NCBI GenBank assembly: GCA_023416585.1
Contig: JAEZHM010000061.1
Coordinates: 1-49,640, forward strand
Direction of reading: 5' to 3'
Source of the DNA: Bacillota bacterium
GTDB lineage: Bacteria; Bacillota; Clostridia; Christensenellales; Aristaeellaceae
Length of the DNA stretch: 49,640 nucleotides
Positions 6,886 to 15,265 of the stretch are shown one piece after another. Below the pieces are notes generated by a model. The model searched no databases. It saw only the letters and a program-made list of their open reading frames with translations, and was not told the origin of the DNA. Made by a program: the position numbers and the translations under genes. How positions within the stretch are numbered: the stretch's first letter is position 1; the number at the start of each line of letters is the position of its first letter.

Positions 6886-7563
6886 TCATGATGGATCCAA
6901 TTCCTTATGAAGCGTGAAGCTGGAGCGGTCGCAGGATAATATGCCTTCCTTTTGCAGCTTGCTAAGCTCGCTGGACATGGCGCTCCTGTCCACGCAAAGG
7001 TAGTCTGCCAGCTCCTGCCGGTTGAAAGGAATAGTAAACGTAAGGCTGCCGGATCGCTGGGATTGGCCGGAAAGGTAATTTAGTATCTTGTCACGGGTGG
7101 AGCGCTTGGACATAACCTCCATCTTCTCGCTTAACATCATGTTTTTTCTTGCGAGGATGGCCATCATGTTTTCAATCAGCCGCGTATGGAACCCGCAGCA
7201 ATGGGGGCACGTGCCTGTAATCCGCCACCCTTCTATAAGCAGCACCTGACTTGTTTGTGTTGCCGTTACCGTTACAGGAAGTGAATCAGCCCTGGCCAAT
7301 GCAAAGGTTTCTCCAAACAAATCTCCTTGCCCGAATTCCCCCAGTATGGTTCTGTTGCCAAGCAAATCCTCCCTGAATACACGCACATTGCCTTCCAGTA
7401 CCACGCCAAGATATTTTGGGGAATCCCCTGCGCGGAAAATCACCTCGTTTTTCTCAAACTTCCGCTCACGGCCTGAAAGGCAGCCAAGCAGTGACTCCAG
7501 TTCCTTGCTCCCTATGCTCTGAAACAGAGGCATTAATTTCAAAAGTTCAGCGATATTTTTCAT
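6886..7563 (-). CDS. Crp/Fnr-family transcriptional regulator
   Basis: 225 residues from an ATG with AAAGGAG six bases upstream; a longer frame to 7635 lacks a site and crosses the operator. Residues 1-125 form the cyclic-nucleotide-binding-like beta barrel (FRAGDSPKYLGVVLEGNVRV, GDLFGE), then the dimer helix, then the winged helix-turn-helix (NRQELADYLCVDRSAMSSELSKLQKEG). A CPHCCGFH segment before the dimer helix has three Cys and two His that could sense redox or metals. It is transcribed divergently from the ferredoxin operon, which it most likely controls in response to nitric oxide or oxidative stress (inference from context). Confidence 0.9.
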   Translation of the reverse strand: MKNIAELLKLMPLFQSIGSKELESLLGCLSGRERKFEKNEVIFRAGDSPKYLGVVLEGNVRVFREDLLGNRTILGEFGQGDLFGETFALARADSLPVTVTATQTSQVLLIEGWRITGTCPHCCGFHTRLIENMMAILARKNMMLSEKMEVMSKRSTRDKILNYLSGQSQRSGSLTFTIPFNRQELADYLCVDRSAMSSELSKLQKEGILSCDRSSFTLHKELDPS

Positions 7564-7576
7564 ACATTGCTCCTTT

Positions 7577-7592
7577 TGTTGTAAAAACAACA
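7577..7592. promoter_or_regulatory. Palindromic operator between the Crp/Fnr and ferredoxin genes
   Basis: TGTTG-TAAAAA-CAACA is a perfect inverted repeat. A -10-like TACAAT at 7614-7619 has no -35, and its start point (about 7626) puts the palindrome centre near -41.5, the class II activator position for Crp/Fnr proteins. A second copy of the inner decamer TGTAAAAACA occurs 45 bases on, at 7625-7634, over the start point, where it could serve the divergent gene or repress. Confidence 0.6.
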
Positions 7593-7652
7593 GATCGGAT
7601 GTAATAAGTGTACTACAATCATACTGTAAAAACAAGAAGGGAGCACATAAAT

Positions 7653-8363
7653 ATGCTTCGGCAAGTGATCAAAATAGATGAAGAAAAATGCAACGGCTGC
7701 GGCCTTTGCGCAAAAGCGTGCCATGAGGGAGCCATCGCCATGGTGCATGGCAAGGCACGGCTGATACGGGATGATTTTTGCGACGGGCTTGGCAATTGCC
7801 TGCCTGTTTGCCCCACAGGGGCCATCACCTTTGAGGAGCGGGAAGCGGCCGCATTTGACGAGGCGGCGGTGAAAGTCTTTCAGGAAGGGATTTCAGATCA
7901 TCACGCGTCCGGCGGCGGCTGCCCCGGCAGCAGGATGCGCACCTTTACAAGGCAGCAAGAACAGGAGGCCGCCCCCTCTTTGGCAGCCGTCCCTCAAAGC
8001 GAGCTTAAGCAATGGCCCATTCAAATGAAGCTTGTACCGGTGAACGCACCGTATTTTCAAAACGCCAAGCTGCTCATCGCGGCAGACTGCACAGCCTTTG
8101 CCCACGGCAACTTCCATCAGGCTTTCATGAAAAACCATGTGACGCTCATCGGATGCCCGAAATTGGATTCTGTAGACTATACGCAAAAACTGACGGACAT
8201 ACTGACAAGGAACGATATCAAAAGCATAAAGGTTGTGCGCATGGAAGTACCCTGCTGCGGCGGGCTGGAATACGCAGTGAAACAGGCTCTTGGAAATTGC
8301 GGCAAGCTGATACCCTGGCAGGTTGTAGTTCTTTCCACCGACGGAGAAGTGCTTTCCGAATAG
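7653..8363 (+). CDS. 4Fe-4S ferredoxin-like protein with a second cysteine domain
   Basis: 236 residues. The ATG is chosen for AAGGGAG nine bases before it; the upstream extension covers the operator. Residues 1-65 hold ferredoxin motifs CNGCGLCAKAC and CDGLGNCLPVCP; in the second, the position of one canonical Cys is Leu, a trait of this family. The C-terminal half contains ADCTAF, GCPKLD and VPCCGG, giving four more conserved Cys that may bind another cluster or metal. Probably an electron carrier or redox sensor. First gene of the Crp/Fnr-controlled operon, 11 bases ahead of a cupin gene. Confidence 0.88.
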   Translation: MLRQVIKIDEEKCNGCGLCAKACHEGAIAMVHGKARLIRDDFCDGLGNCLPVCPTGAITFEEREAAAFDEAAVKVFQEGISDHHASGGGCPGSRMRTFTRQQEQEAAPSLAAVPQSELKQWPIQMKLVPVNAPYFQNAKLLIAADCTAFAHGNFHQAFMKNHVTLIGCPKLDSVDYTQKLTDILTRNDIKSIKVVRMEVPCCGGLEYAVKQALGNCGKLIPWQVVVLSTDGEVLSE

Positions 8364-8374
8364 GAGGTTGTATT

Positions 8375-8719
8375 ATGGCCAAATATATCAAAAACATTGA
8401 TCATGAATCTGTATTGAATCTTTCCCAGCAGGTGGAAGTCCTGCCCGGGCAGGTGGTGAGCAGGACGCTGGCACAGAACAAGTCTGTAAGCCTTACACTG
8501 TTCGCCTTTGACAAGGGTGAGGAAATCAGCACCCACGAGTCCAAGGGCGATGCCCTGGTGCATGTGCTGGAAGGCGAAGGCACATTTACCGTGGACGGAA
8601 AAGTCCATGCTGCAAAAGCCGGAGAAGCGCTGGTGATGCCTGCCGGAAAGCCGCATGCCGTGTTTGCCTCCCAAGCATTTAAAATGCTTCTGACCGTTGT
8701 TTTCCCTAAGGAGTCCTGA
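8375..8719 (+). CDS. Cupin-domain protein
   Basis: 114 residues, ATG with AGGAGG eight bases upstream. The single cupin barrel shows the motif ISTHESKGDALVHVLEGEG followed by VMPAGKPHAVFA, giving His, Glu and His as likely metal ligands. Such small cupins bind iron or zinc; substrate unknown. It sits between the ferredoxin and DUF1858 genes and is probably co-expressed in the same stress response. Confidence 0.88.
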   Translation: MAKYIKNIDHESVLNLSQQVEVLPGQVVSRTLAQNKSVSLTLFAFDKGEEISTHESKGDALVHVLEGEGTFTVDGKVHAAKAGEALVMPAGKPHAVFASQAFKMLLTVVFPKES

Positions 8720-8721
8720 TT

Positions 8722-8964
8722 ATGGGCAAGGTTTTGGATCTTGACGCAACGGTCTACTCGCTGTGCGGAAAATATCCGGAGCTCTTGGCTATTCTTCACG
8801 ATATCGGGTTTTCAGACATCACAAAACCGGGTATGCTGAATACTGCGGGCAGATTTATGACGCTTACCAAAGGAGCGGCAATGAAGAAAATCTCCATGGA
8901 GACTATTGTGAGAACCCTGCGGGAGCACGGATACGACGTGCTGGAAAGGAAGGTTTCCTTATGA
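8722..8964 (+). CDS. DUF1858-domain protein
   Basis: 80 residues. The pattern VLDLDATVYSLCGKYPEL, then LHDIGFSDI and TLTKGAAMKKISME, is that of DUF1858, a small helical domain often joined to hemerythrin or ScdA-type iron-sulfur repair proteins. AAGGAG overlaps the end of the cupin gene, and its own stop overlaps the next start (ATGA), so translation is coupled. It probably acts with the DUF438/hemerythrin protein that follows. Confidence 0.88.
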   Translation: MGKVLDLDATVYSLCGKYPELLAILHDIGFSDITKPGMLNTAGRFMTLTKGAAMKKISMETIVRTLREHGYDVLERKVSL

Positions 8965-10184
8965 GCCGTGAAATTAACAACAGTGAATACAGGCAGCGGA
9001 TCATTCGCGATCTTTTGACTCAATTGCATCAGGGGAAACCAGCGGAGGATGTCAAGGCGCAGTTCAAAGCCGCCTTTGACGGTGTATCCGCCCAGGAAAT
9101 CGCCCAGGCGGAAAACGAGCTAATAGCTGGCGGTCTTCCCCCGGAAGAGATACGCAGGCTATGCGATATTCATGCCTCTGTGTTTGAGGGCTCCATAGAG
9201 GAAATCCACCGCCCTGCCGATCCAGCGCAAATACCTGGCCATCCCGCCCATACTTTGAAAGCCGAAAACGAAGCGCTGTCGCTTCTTATGGAGAATACTA
9301 TCCGTCCCAGGCTGCAGGAGTATAAGGAGAATGCAAATACCGAGCGGCTTCAGGCCCTTCAAAAGGCGTTTGAGCCCATGCGGCAGCTAAACGTGCATTA
9401 TCTGAAAAAAGAGAATCTTCTTTTCCCCTATATGGAGCAGCATGGCATCACAGCCCCGCCCAAGGTGATGTGGGGCGTAGATGACGATATCCGTGCCATG
9501 GTAAAGGAAGCTTTACGCCTGATGTCGGAATCGGGAAGCGAGGCTCAAAATATCATCCGCATGGTGGAATTCGCCATGACCAAAACATCTGAAATGATTT
9601 TTAAGGAAGAAAACATACTATTACCCATGGTTTTGGAGACGCTTACCCAGGAGGAATGGGAAAAGATTGCCAAGGAAAGCGGCGATCTGGGCTATTGCCT
9701 GATCCCCACACCGCCTGTCTGGCATATAGCTTCTTCAGCAAAAGAAGCTCAATCTACGCAGGAAGATGTACCTTCCTCCATGCTGGTTTTGCCTACTGGG
9801 CGCTTTATGCCGGAAGAGCTTTCCGCCATGCTGGACGCGTTGCCCGTGGACATTACCTTTGTGGACAAGGATGACACAGTGAAATACTTTTCCCAGGGTT
9901 CTGAGCGTATTTTCCCCCGCACCAAAGCCATCATCGGGCGTAAGGTAATCAACTGCCATCCCCCGGCCAGCATGCACGTTGTGGAGAAGATACTTGAAGA
10001 TTTCAAGGCCGGCAAAAAGAGCCACGAGGATTTCTGGCTATCCGTTGGCGGAAAGTTCATCCTCATCCGCTACTATGCAGTTCGCAGCCCGCAGGGTGAG
10101 TACCTGGGCACCCTGGAAGTGACGCAGGATATCGGTCCCATCCAGACAATTTCAGGTGAAAAACGGCTGGTATCCGATGCGTAA
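8961..10184 (+). CDS. DUF438 / hemerythrin-like / PAS protein
   Basis: 407 residues, starting at the ATGA overlap with the DUF1858 gene. Residues 5-80 are DUF438 (LHQGKPAEDVKAQF, EIAQAENELIAGGLPPEEI, LCDIHASVFEG). Residues ~90-235 form a hemerythrin-like helix bundle with candidate diiron ligands in HPAHTL, NVHYLKKENLLFPYMEQHG and KEENILLP. Residues ~290-400 are a PAS domain (PVDITFVDKDD, GRKVINCHPP). Together this suggests a sensor or carrier of oxygen or nitric oxide that could relieve damage to iron centres. Function of DUF438 itself is unknown. Last gene of the operon before a terminator. Confidence 0.9.
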   Translation: MSREINNSEYRQRIIRDLLTQLHQGKPAEDVKAQFKAAFDGVSAQEIAQAENELIAGGLPPEEIRRLCDIHASVFEGSIEEIHRPADPAQIPGHPAHTLKAENEALSLLMENTIRPRLQEYKENANTERLQALQKAFEPMRQLNVHYLKKENLLFPYMEQHGITAPPKVMWGVDDDIRAMVKEALRLMSESGSEAQNIIRMVEFAMTKTSEMIFKEENILLPMVLETLTQEEWEKIAKESGDLGYCLIPTPPVWHIASSAKEAQSTQEDVPSSMLVLPTGRFMPEELSAMLDALPVDITFVDKDDTVKYFSQGSERIFPRTKAIIGRKVINCHPPASMHVVEKILEDFKAGKKSHEDFWLSVGGKFILIRYYAVRSPQGEYLGTLEVTQDIGPIQTISGEKRLVSDA

Positions 10185-10230
10185 CACGCCATCCTGACAT
10201 TGGTTTCATCTATATTAATATATTTAATAC

Positions 10231-10282
10231 GCCATGCCTATGCTGGGATTTTTACCTTCCAGCCAGAGCATGGCTCTTTTTT
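10231..10282 (+). terminator. Rho-independent terminator of the ferredoxin-DUF438 operon
   Basis: GCCATGC/GCATGGC stem with an inner GCTGG/CCAGC pair, then TCTTTTTT. Confidence 0.8.
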
Positions 10283-10303
10283 AAGTACCAATATTCTGCC
10301 GCG

Positions 10304-10332
10304 TTTACAGAAATGCCAAAATGCGGTATATT
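10304..10332 (+). promoter_or_regulatory. Sigma-A-type promoter of msrAB
   Basis: TTTACA (10304-10309), 17 bases, TATATT (10327-10332), about 80 bases before the msrAB start. Confidence 0.65.
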
Positions 10333-10417
10333 AAATTGGAAGCCGCTTCATTGGAATCTGGGCATGATAAGACCGTAAAAGCAACAAATACATAATGCCA
10401 TGCAAAGGAGATACAAC

Positions 10418-11383
10418 ATGGGCAATATAAGCAGGAAAGAAATCTATCTGGCCGGGGGATGTTTCTGGGGTACGGAAAAATACATGGCATCTATCCCTGG
10501 CGTATTGGAAACCCAGGTAGGATACGCCAACGGCACAACGGCAAACCCCTCTTATCAGGAAGTCTGCCACAACAACACAGGCCATGCAGAAACGGTGAAG
10601 GTCATCTACGATCCCAATGTGATTCCCCTGCCCTTTTTACTGGAACTGTATTACGACTGCATTGATCCCACTTCCATAAACCGGCAGGGTGGCGACAAGG
10701 GCACGCAGTATCGCACAGGCGTCTATTTCGTACAGCCGGAGGATGAACCTGTCATCCGCGAATCGCTTTCAAAGCTGCAATCACGGCTGAACAAGCCTGT
10801 AGCGGTGGAATGCCTTCCCCTTGACAACTACTATCCCGCAGAGGAATACCACCAAAAGTATCTGGACAAGAATCCGGAAGGCTATTGCCATATTGGCCGG
10901 GAAAAGATTGAGAAGGCCTCTCAAGCCAGCGTGGATCCCACGCAATACCAGATAGCAGATAAACAAAAGCTGCGTAAAGAGCTTACGGATGAGCAGTACC
11001 GTGTAACCCAGGAAGCCGCCACAGAGCCGCCCTTCCAAAACGAATTCCACAACCATTACGCTTCCGGCATCTATGTGGACATTACCACCGGGGAGCCGCT
11101 GTTTGCATCCAGCGACAAGTTTGAGTCCGGCTGCGGCTGGCCAAGCTTTTCCAGGCCCATCGATCCTAACGTGGTGAAGGAATTTATGGACAGATCATTG
11201 TTTCACACGCGCACCGAAGTGCGCAGCCGCGTTGGGAACGCCCACCTGGGCCATGTGTTTGAGGATGGACCCAAGGAATTGGGCGGCCTTCGCTACTGCA
11301 TCAACAGCGCTGCGCTGCGCTTTATTCCCAAGGCAGAAATGGAGGCAAAGGGATACGGAAAGCTGCTGTCCTATGTGAAGTAG
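10418..11383 (+). CDS. msrAB: Bifunctional peptide methionine sulfoxide reductase MsrA/MsrB
   Basis: 321 residues from an ATG with AAAGGAG seven bases upstream. MsrA comes first (about 5-160) with the catalytic Cys in AGGCFWGTEKYM and the GHAE motif (NNTGHAETVKV), reducing S-sulfoxides. MsrB follows (about 185-315) with SGCGWPSFSRPI, VRSRVGNAHLGHVF and the catalytic Cys in RYCINSAAL, reducing R-sulfoxides. The structural zinc CxxC pairs of many MsrB proteins are absent, as in the non-zinc subtype. No signal peptide, so cytosolic. It has its own promoter and a terminator downstream. Confidence 0.96.
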   Translation: MGNISRKEIYLAGGCFWGTEKYMASIPGVLETQVGYANGTTANPSYQEVCHNNTGHAETVKVIYDPNVIPLPFLLELYYDCIDPTSINRQGGDKGTQYRTGVYFVQPEDEPVIRESLSKLQSRLNKPVAVECLPLDNYYPAEEYHQKYLDKNPEGYCHIGREKIEKASQASVDPTQYQIADKQKLRKELTDEQYRVTQEAATEPPFQNEFHNHYASGIYVDITTGEPLFASSDKFESGCGWPSFSRPIDPNVVKEFMDRSLFHTRTEVRSRVGNAHLGHVFEDGPKELGGLRYCINSAALRFIPKAEMEAKGYGKLLSYVK

Positions 11384-11433
11384 GTTATGCCTCCTAGCGT
11401 GACGCAGCTACCGCATTGCTTCTACATACTAAT

Positions 11434-11466
11434 AAAAGGGAGAGCACATATACTGCTCCCCCTTTT
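11434..11466. terminator. Bidirectional terminator between msrAB and the solute-binding protein gene
   Basis: AAAAGGGAGAGCA and TGCTCCCCCTTTT arms form a stem of about ten pairs, with T-tracts on both strands. Both converging genes end here. Confidence 0.8.
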
Positions 11467-11480
11467 GTTTTACCCAGTTT

Positions 11481-13778
11481 TCAGTTGTTCTCCATCCGCA
11501 TCATTTGCAGCTTGCGGTCAAACTCTTTCACAAACTGCTCGGTTCCTATTTTCCCCTGCATGAACTGCTGGAGAAGCATGACTGCCTCTTTGGAACTTGA
11601 CAGGAAATTCATGTACTCGGAGTCACTGCAGACATATGGAACCAATTCCCGGTATTGTTTGATCAGTTTTTCAGGAATGGTGAAGCGGCTTTTTTCTATC
11701 CATTCAAGGTAGTTTTCCTGGTTCTTCAAAGACTCTTCCAGGCTTTTCAGTACCTCGGGGTCGGTTGTTTTCATTTGAGCTTTTATATCATCGATACTCT
11801 TCTTTATTTCTTCCATCTGTCGGGCATAGCTTGGATTCTCCACAGGCGTATTGTCATCCGGGCAGAAGGTGATGGCGTAGTCCCTTGGCATATTCTGCGC
11901 AAAGAACTCGAGATAGGTTTTGGCAAGGTCCTGATTTTGGGAATTGGGATTGATGACAAATACATCAATTTGCGCAAACAAAGCCGGGTCCATTCCCTCG
12001 TCCAGAGAAAGGGGCAAAGGCAGGTATCCCCTGTCATCATAGTACTCCGTGGGATAGAAGCCGAAATAGTTAGATATCAGTGAGGTAGGCTTGTTGTCAA
12101 ATCCGTCGCTGCTATACATGACCGTGCCTCCCTGCTGCTCCTCCTTGGAAGGATTGAGCTCCGCCAGGATCGGTGAAACCTCATCCAATTTGGCAAGAAG
12201 TGATTTAAATACCGGCGTATCAAATTTAAGACTTTCCCCGGTGCGGCCATAATGCGCCAGATAGGTCATCAGGATATTATTAAGCAATTCCATGCGGATA
12301 TCATATATGTTCTCCAACAGCGTATATCCGGTAAACTTTTGAGAATAGTCATCCACCCAGTCCACATACAGGTCCATCAATTCATAAAGTGTTTTGGGAG
12401 GCTGATCGAGGCCAAGTTCCTTTAATATATCAGGCGAATACCCCAGGGCATAACCACCAAAACGGTAAGGAAAGGCAATAAGCTTTCCGTCTTTGAAAAT
12501 GTCTTTTACAAATTGGGGATACATTTTCGATACGGCTTCCGTCAAAACGGCACTTCCGCTCAAATCGCTTACATAGCCCTTATCCCGCAGGGATGAAAAG
12601 CCACCATAGGACAGGCTGATAATGAACAGATCGGCGCTCTCGGAGCCGGATACCATCTGCTGGGCGATCTGCTCGGCGCCACTGTAATATTCATCCTTAT
12701 AGATGACCGGAAGCTCGGGATGGGCGGCCTGGAAGGCTTTTGTTACGTTATCGGAACTTCCCCCCGCAATCCGCAGAACTCTATTGGGTTTTAAAGCCGG
12801 GTCGGTATTGCGCACATATACGGAGCCGTAGTTGGGAATAGCCGCATAAAGCCCGCCGGATAATACGGCAGAAGGCATCTGGTCACCGGGATAGTCAACC
12901 GGCATGTAAGCGACGGTTTCAAAGGGACTTCCGGGCTTACAGCCAAAAATCTCGCCTCTCCCAAGCGCGTATACCATGCCGCTTTCAGAGGAATAGCATA
13001 ATCCTCCAACCTGAGAAGCCGGAAAATCCGCAAGCTTTAAAAGCGACTGGGTTGCGGGATCCAGTACCGATAGGGCGGGAAAAATCTGCTTTCCATCACT
13101 GGTGTATGAGTTATCCCAGTCATACACATTGCAAAGCAGCTGGTCGTTTTCATAACGCGCAATGGCATGCACATTTTCTGCCGCTATTTTGGATTGCGCG
13201 CCTGTAGTAAGATCAAATGCCAGCAGGTCAAAATCATTCCAGTTCTCACTGGGCTGCTGCGCCAAAAGATAGAGACGGTTCGAAGTCAGTGCCGCTCCGA
13301 ATAACTGACGGGTATAGGAATAGTCGGCTTGATGTACAAACATGCTGTCCCAATCGAGCACAGCCTCTTCGCTGATATTTACGCCATCCGCTGTCACCGT
13401 GAGCAAAATCAGGGCGCCTTTCACGGTGTTCAACCCGTAGAGCTTCCCATCCCGCTCCATCAGGTAATTAATGCTGTTTTTATTTCTCTCCTGTTCTTCC
13501 TTGGGTATATCCTCCCACTTTCCGGAGGCATAACCTATCGTGATATCATCTGAAACCAGTCTGGGCTCCGCATCTTTTGCCTGCCAGGCATACAAACCGT
13601 TTTGCACAAGCAGATATAGGGTATCACCTACCGAAGCAATGGATTGAACATTATTGACAATCATTCCGTCTGCAGCCGCGGGAAACAGAATGGCATCCCC
13701 GGGAGCGGCCAATGCTCCCGTGAACACGCTCAGTGCAAGACACAAAGAAAGAAGGATAGCCACCGTTTTCATCTTCAT
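11481..13778 (-). CDS. Secreted propeller / extracellular solute-binding fusion protein
   Basis: 765 residues. The ATG at 13778 is chosen because AAAGGAG lies seven bases before it but only one base before the ATG at 13784. A signal peptide (residues 1-25, ending TGALA-AP) without a lipobox Cys suggests a freely secreted or wall-held protein. Residues ~30-320 look like repeated beta blades (DTLYLLVQNGLYAW, DGKLYGLN, NRLYLLAQ, GMVYALGRGEI). Residues ~330-720 look like a family 1 ABC-type solute-binding protein (VIYKDEYYSG, DLFIISLSYGG, AFPYRFGGYALGYSPDIL). No permease follows. Third gene of an ECF sigma/anti-sigma operon, 45 bases after it. Confidence 0.8.
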   Translation of the reverse strand: MKMKTVAILLSLCLALSVFTGALAAPGDAILFPAAADGMIVNNVQSIASVGDTLYLLVQNGLYAWQAKDAEPRLVSDDITIGYASGKWEDIPKEEQERNKNSINYLMERDGKLYGLNTVKGALILLTVTADGVNISEEAVLDWDSMFVHQADYSYTRQLFGAALTSNRLYLLAQQPSENWNDFDLLAFDLTTGAQSKIAAENVHAIARYENDQLLCNVYDWDNSYTSDGKQIFPALSVLDPATQSLLKLADFPASQVGGLCYSSESGMVYALGRGEIFGCKPGSPFETVAYMPVDYPGDQMPSAVLSGGLYAAIPNYGSVYVRNTDPALKPNRVLRIAGGSSDNVTKAFQAAHPELPVIYKDEYYSGAEQIAQQMVSGSESADLFIISLSYGGFSSLRDKGYVSDLSGSAVLTEAVSKMYPQFVKDIFKDGKLIAFPYRFGGYALGYSPDILKELGLDQPPKTLYELMDLYVDWVDDYSQKFTGYTLLENIYDIRMELLNNILMTYLAHYGRTGESLKFDTPVFKSLLAKLDEVSPILAELNPSKEEQQGGTVMYSSDGFDNKPTSLISNYFGFYPTEYYDDRGYLPLPLSLDEGMDPALFAQIDVFVINPNSQNQDLAKTYLEFFAQNMPRDYAITFCPDDNTPVENPSYARQMEEIKKSIDDIKAQMKTTDPEVLKSLEESLKNQENYLEWIEKSRFTIPEKLIKQYRELVPYVCSDSEYMNFLSSSKEAVMLLQQFMQGKIGTEQFVKEFDRKLQMMRMENN

Positions 13779-13829
13779 AGACATACTCCTTTAACGAAAT
13801 TCCTTTTCCATATATTGTAGTAGATAACC

Positions 13830-14615
13830 TCAGTTCGGCGCTTTGCCAGGAATCATTGTGGGATTAGGCGTGGTAACAGATTGCCTCCATAAATAATCCT
13901 CCAAAAAGTCTTCGTATTTTTCCCGGGTATTACCCCGCATGAAAATCTCAAATTCCGATGTGGCGATCTCCACTTTATCACCTCTTCGCCACAAAAGACG
14001 CCTGTTATCGCCATTTCCATAATATATAACAAAGGGTTCCCATACATCCCTATGGATACTGGAATCGTAACTTAAGGAATGTAAAATGTGGATATGCTCA
14101 TAGAATGTCTCGCGATTAGGATTGCTTCTCCCAAACAGGCGATTCCAGAAACTGGTGCGTATTTCAAAAGCGTAGTCACCGTTCCCGAATTGTATACCGC
14201 TGTTACCCAACCGCATGCCCACATCAAGCCCCGGCACTTTGTATTCGATGACCATGGAACCATCTGAAAGCTGATAAATATTCTGCATCTGTATTTCCTC
14301 GGGTGAAATAACGCTGAACCCCGAGCTCATAATGAACACAACAACCCACGTCAGTACGGCACCACCCAATACAGCCAGAATGATCTGGGTAAGTTTGGCC
14401 TTTCGTATAGCCCTAAAAAGCCGCTGCAAATCTTTCTTATCGATTTTGGGTACGGCCATGTCGGCCTTCAGTTTTTCATACAGTTTTTTGCATTCATTAC
14501 ATTCTTCCATATGTCTAAACACAGCGTCATTCGTCTCTGCGCTGGTCAAACCCTCAATGTAATTTGGCAATAGATCACGCACAACTTCACACTTTAATCT
14601 GTCACACATGCTCAT
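13830..14615 (-). CDS. Zinc anti-sigma factor (single-pass membrane protein)
   Basis: 261 residues. The cytoplasmic N-terminus carries the ZAS motif His-x3-Cys-x2-Cys (HMEECNEC), followed by one membrane segment at about 77-97 (IILAVLGGAVLTWVVVFIM) and an extracellular domain of about 160 residues. It should bind and silence the ECF sigma factor encoded just upstream and release it on an envelope signal. Its start overlaps the sigma gene end by 14 bases, so translation is coupled. ATG at 14609 is an alternative start with better spacing to AAAGGA. Confidence 0.88.
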   Translation of the reverse strand: MSMCDRLKCEVVRDLLPNYIEGLTSAETNDAVFRHMEECNECKKLYEKLKADMAVPKIDKKDLQRLFRAIRKAKLTQIILAVLGGAVLTWVVVFIMSSGFSVISPEEIQMQNIYQLSDGSMVIEYKVPGLDVGMRLGNSGIQFGNGDYAFEIRTSFWNRLFGRSNPNRETFYEHIHILHSLSYDSSIHRDVWEPFVIYYGNGDNRRLLWRRGDKVEIATSEFEIFMRGNTREKYEDFLEDYLWRQSVTTPNPTMIPGKAPN

Positions 14616-15087
14616 GCCATCCTTTCCGCAGTTTTTCCTTGCCCCTATAAAAAGTTACCCGTGCCCAATTCTCCGTTTTTCCCAGAACATCCCCGATCTG
14701 CCGGTAACTCAGATCACCCATCAGCCGCAGGTAAACCACCTCCCTGGTGGTTTCATCCAATTCCTGCATCCGGCGAAAGAGCGCAACACGGCTTTCCTCC
14801 CCAACCAGCGCCTCTTCAGGAGAACCATCTATAGAATGCGGTTCAGGAATAGATTCCAGGCTGGAAGTTCCTTTCCTTCGCCGTTTATCCAACTCCTGAT
14901 ACCACAGATGCTTTGCAATCTGGCAAAGCCATACCAATAGCTTACATTCTCCATTATACCTTTTCATGGATTTGATGGCCTGACAGAAGGTTTCAGCCGT
15001 CAGTTCCTGGGCAATATCTGAATGGTGGGTTAAACTGCAAAGGTATTGGTATACCGGCGCAGCATACTCCTCATAGATTTCTTCCAT
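14602..15087 (-). CDS. ECF RNA polymerase sigma factor
   Basis: About 161 residues. Sigma-2 region: MEEIYEEYAAPVYQYL, AQELTAETFCQAI, LVWLCQIAKHLW. Sigma-4 region: LDETTREVVYLRLMGDLSYRQIGDVLGKTENWARVTFYRGKEKLRK. The ATG at 15087 has GGGGAGG 11 bases upstream; GTG at 15096 with AAAGGAGG seven bases upstream is equally possible. A longer open frame to 15210 is excluded because it reads through the preceding terminator. It probably directs transcription of its own operon (sigma, anti-sigma, secreted binding protein). Confidence 0.92.
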   Translation of the reverse strand: MEEIYEEYAAPVYQYLCSLTHHSDIAQELTAETFCQAIKSMKRYNGECKLLVWLCQIAKHLWYQELDKRRRKGTSSLESIPEPHSIDGSPEEALVGEESRVALFRRMQELDETTREVVYLRLMGDLSYRQIGDVLGKTENWARVTFYRGKEKLRKGWHEHV

Positions 15088-15183
15088 AGAACCCACGGCC
15101 TCCCCTCCTTTCTTCAGTGCATATATCTGCTTTGTTCGCTGTTCGTTACAGAATTTCCTATATTTTCTTTCTTTTGCAGATGT

Positions 15184-15216
15184 AAAAAAGCAGAATGCGT
15201 TCTTAAGCATCCTGCT
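15184..15216 (-). terminator. Rho-independent terminator after the polysaccharide deacetylase gene
   Basis: AGCAGGATGC / GCATTCTGCT stem followed on the minus strand by TTTTT. It separates this gene from the ECF operon. Confidence 0.8.
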
Positions 15217-15265
15217 ACATATTAAATCGCCATTCCAAACAGAGACGGTCCATAATGACTTTGTT

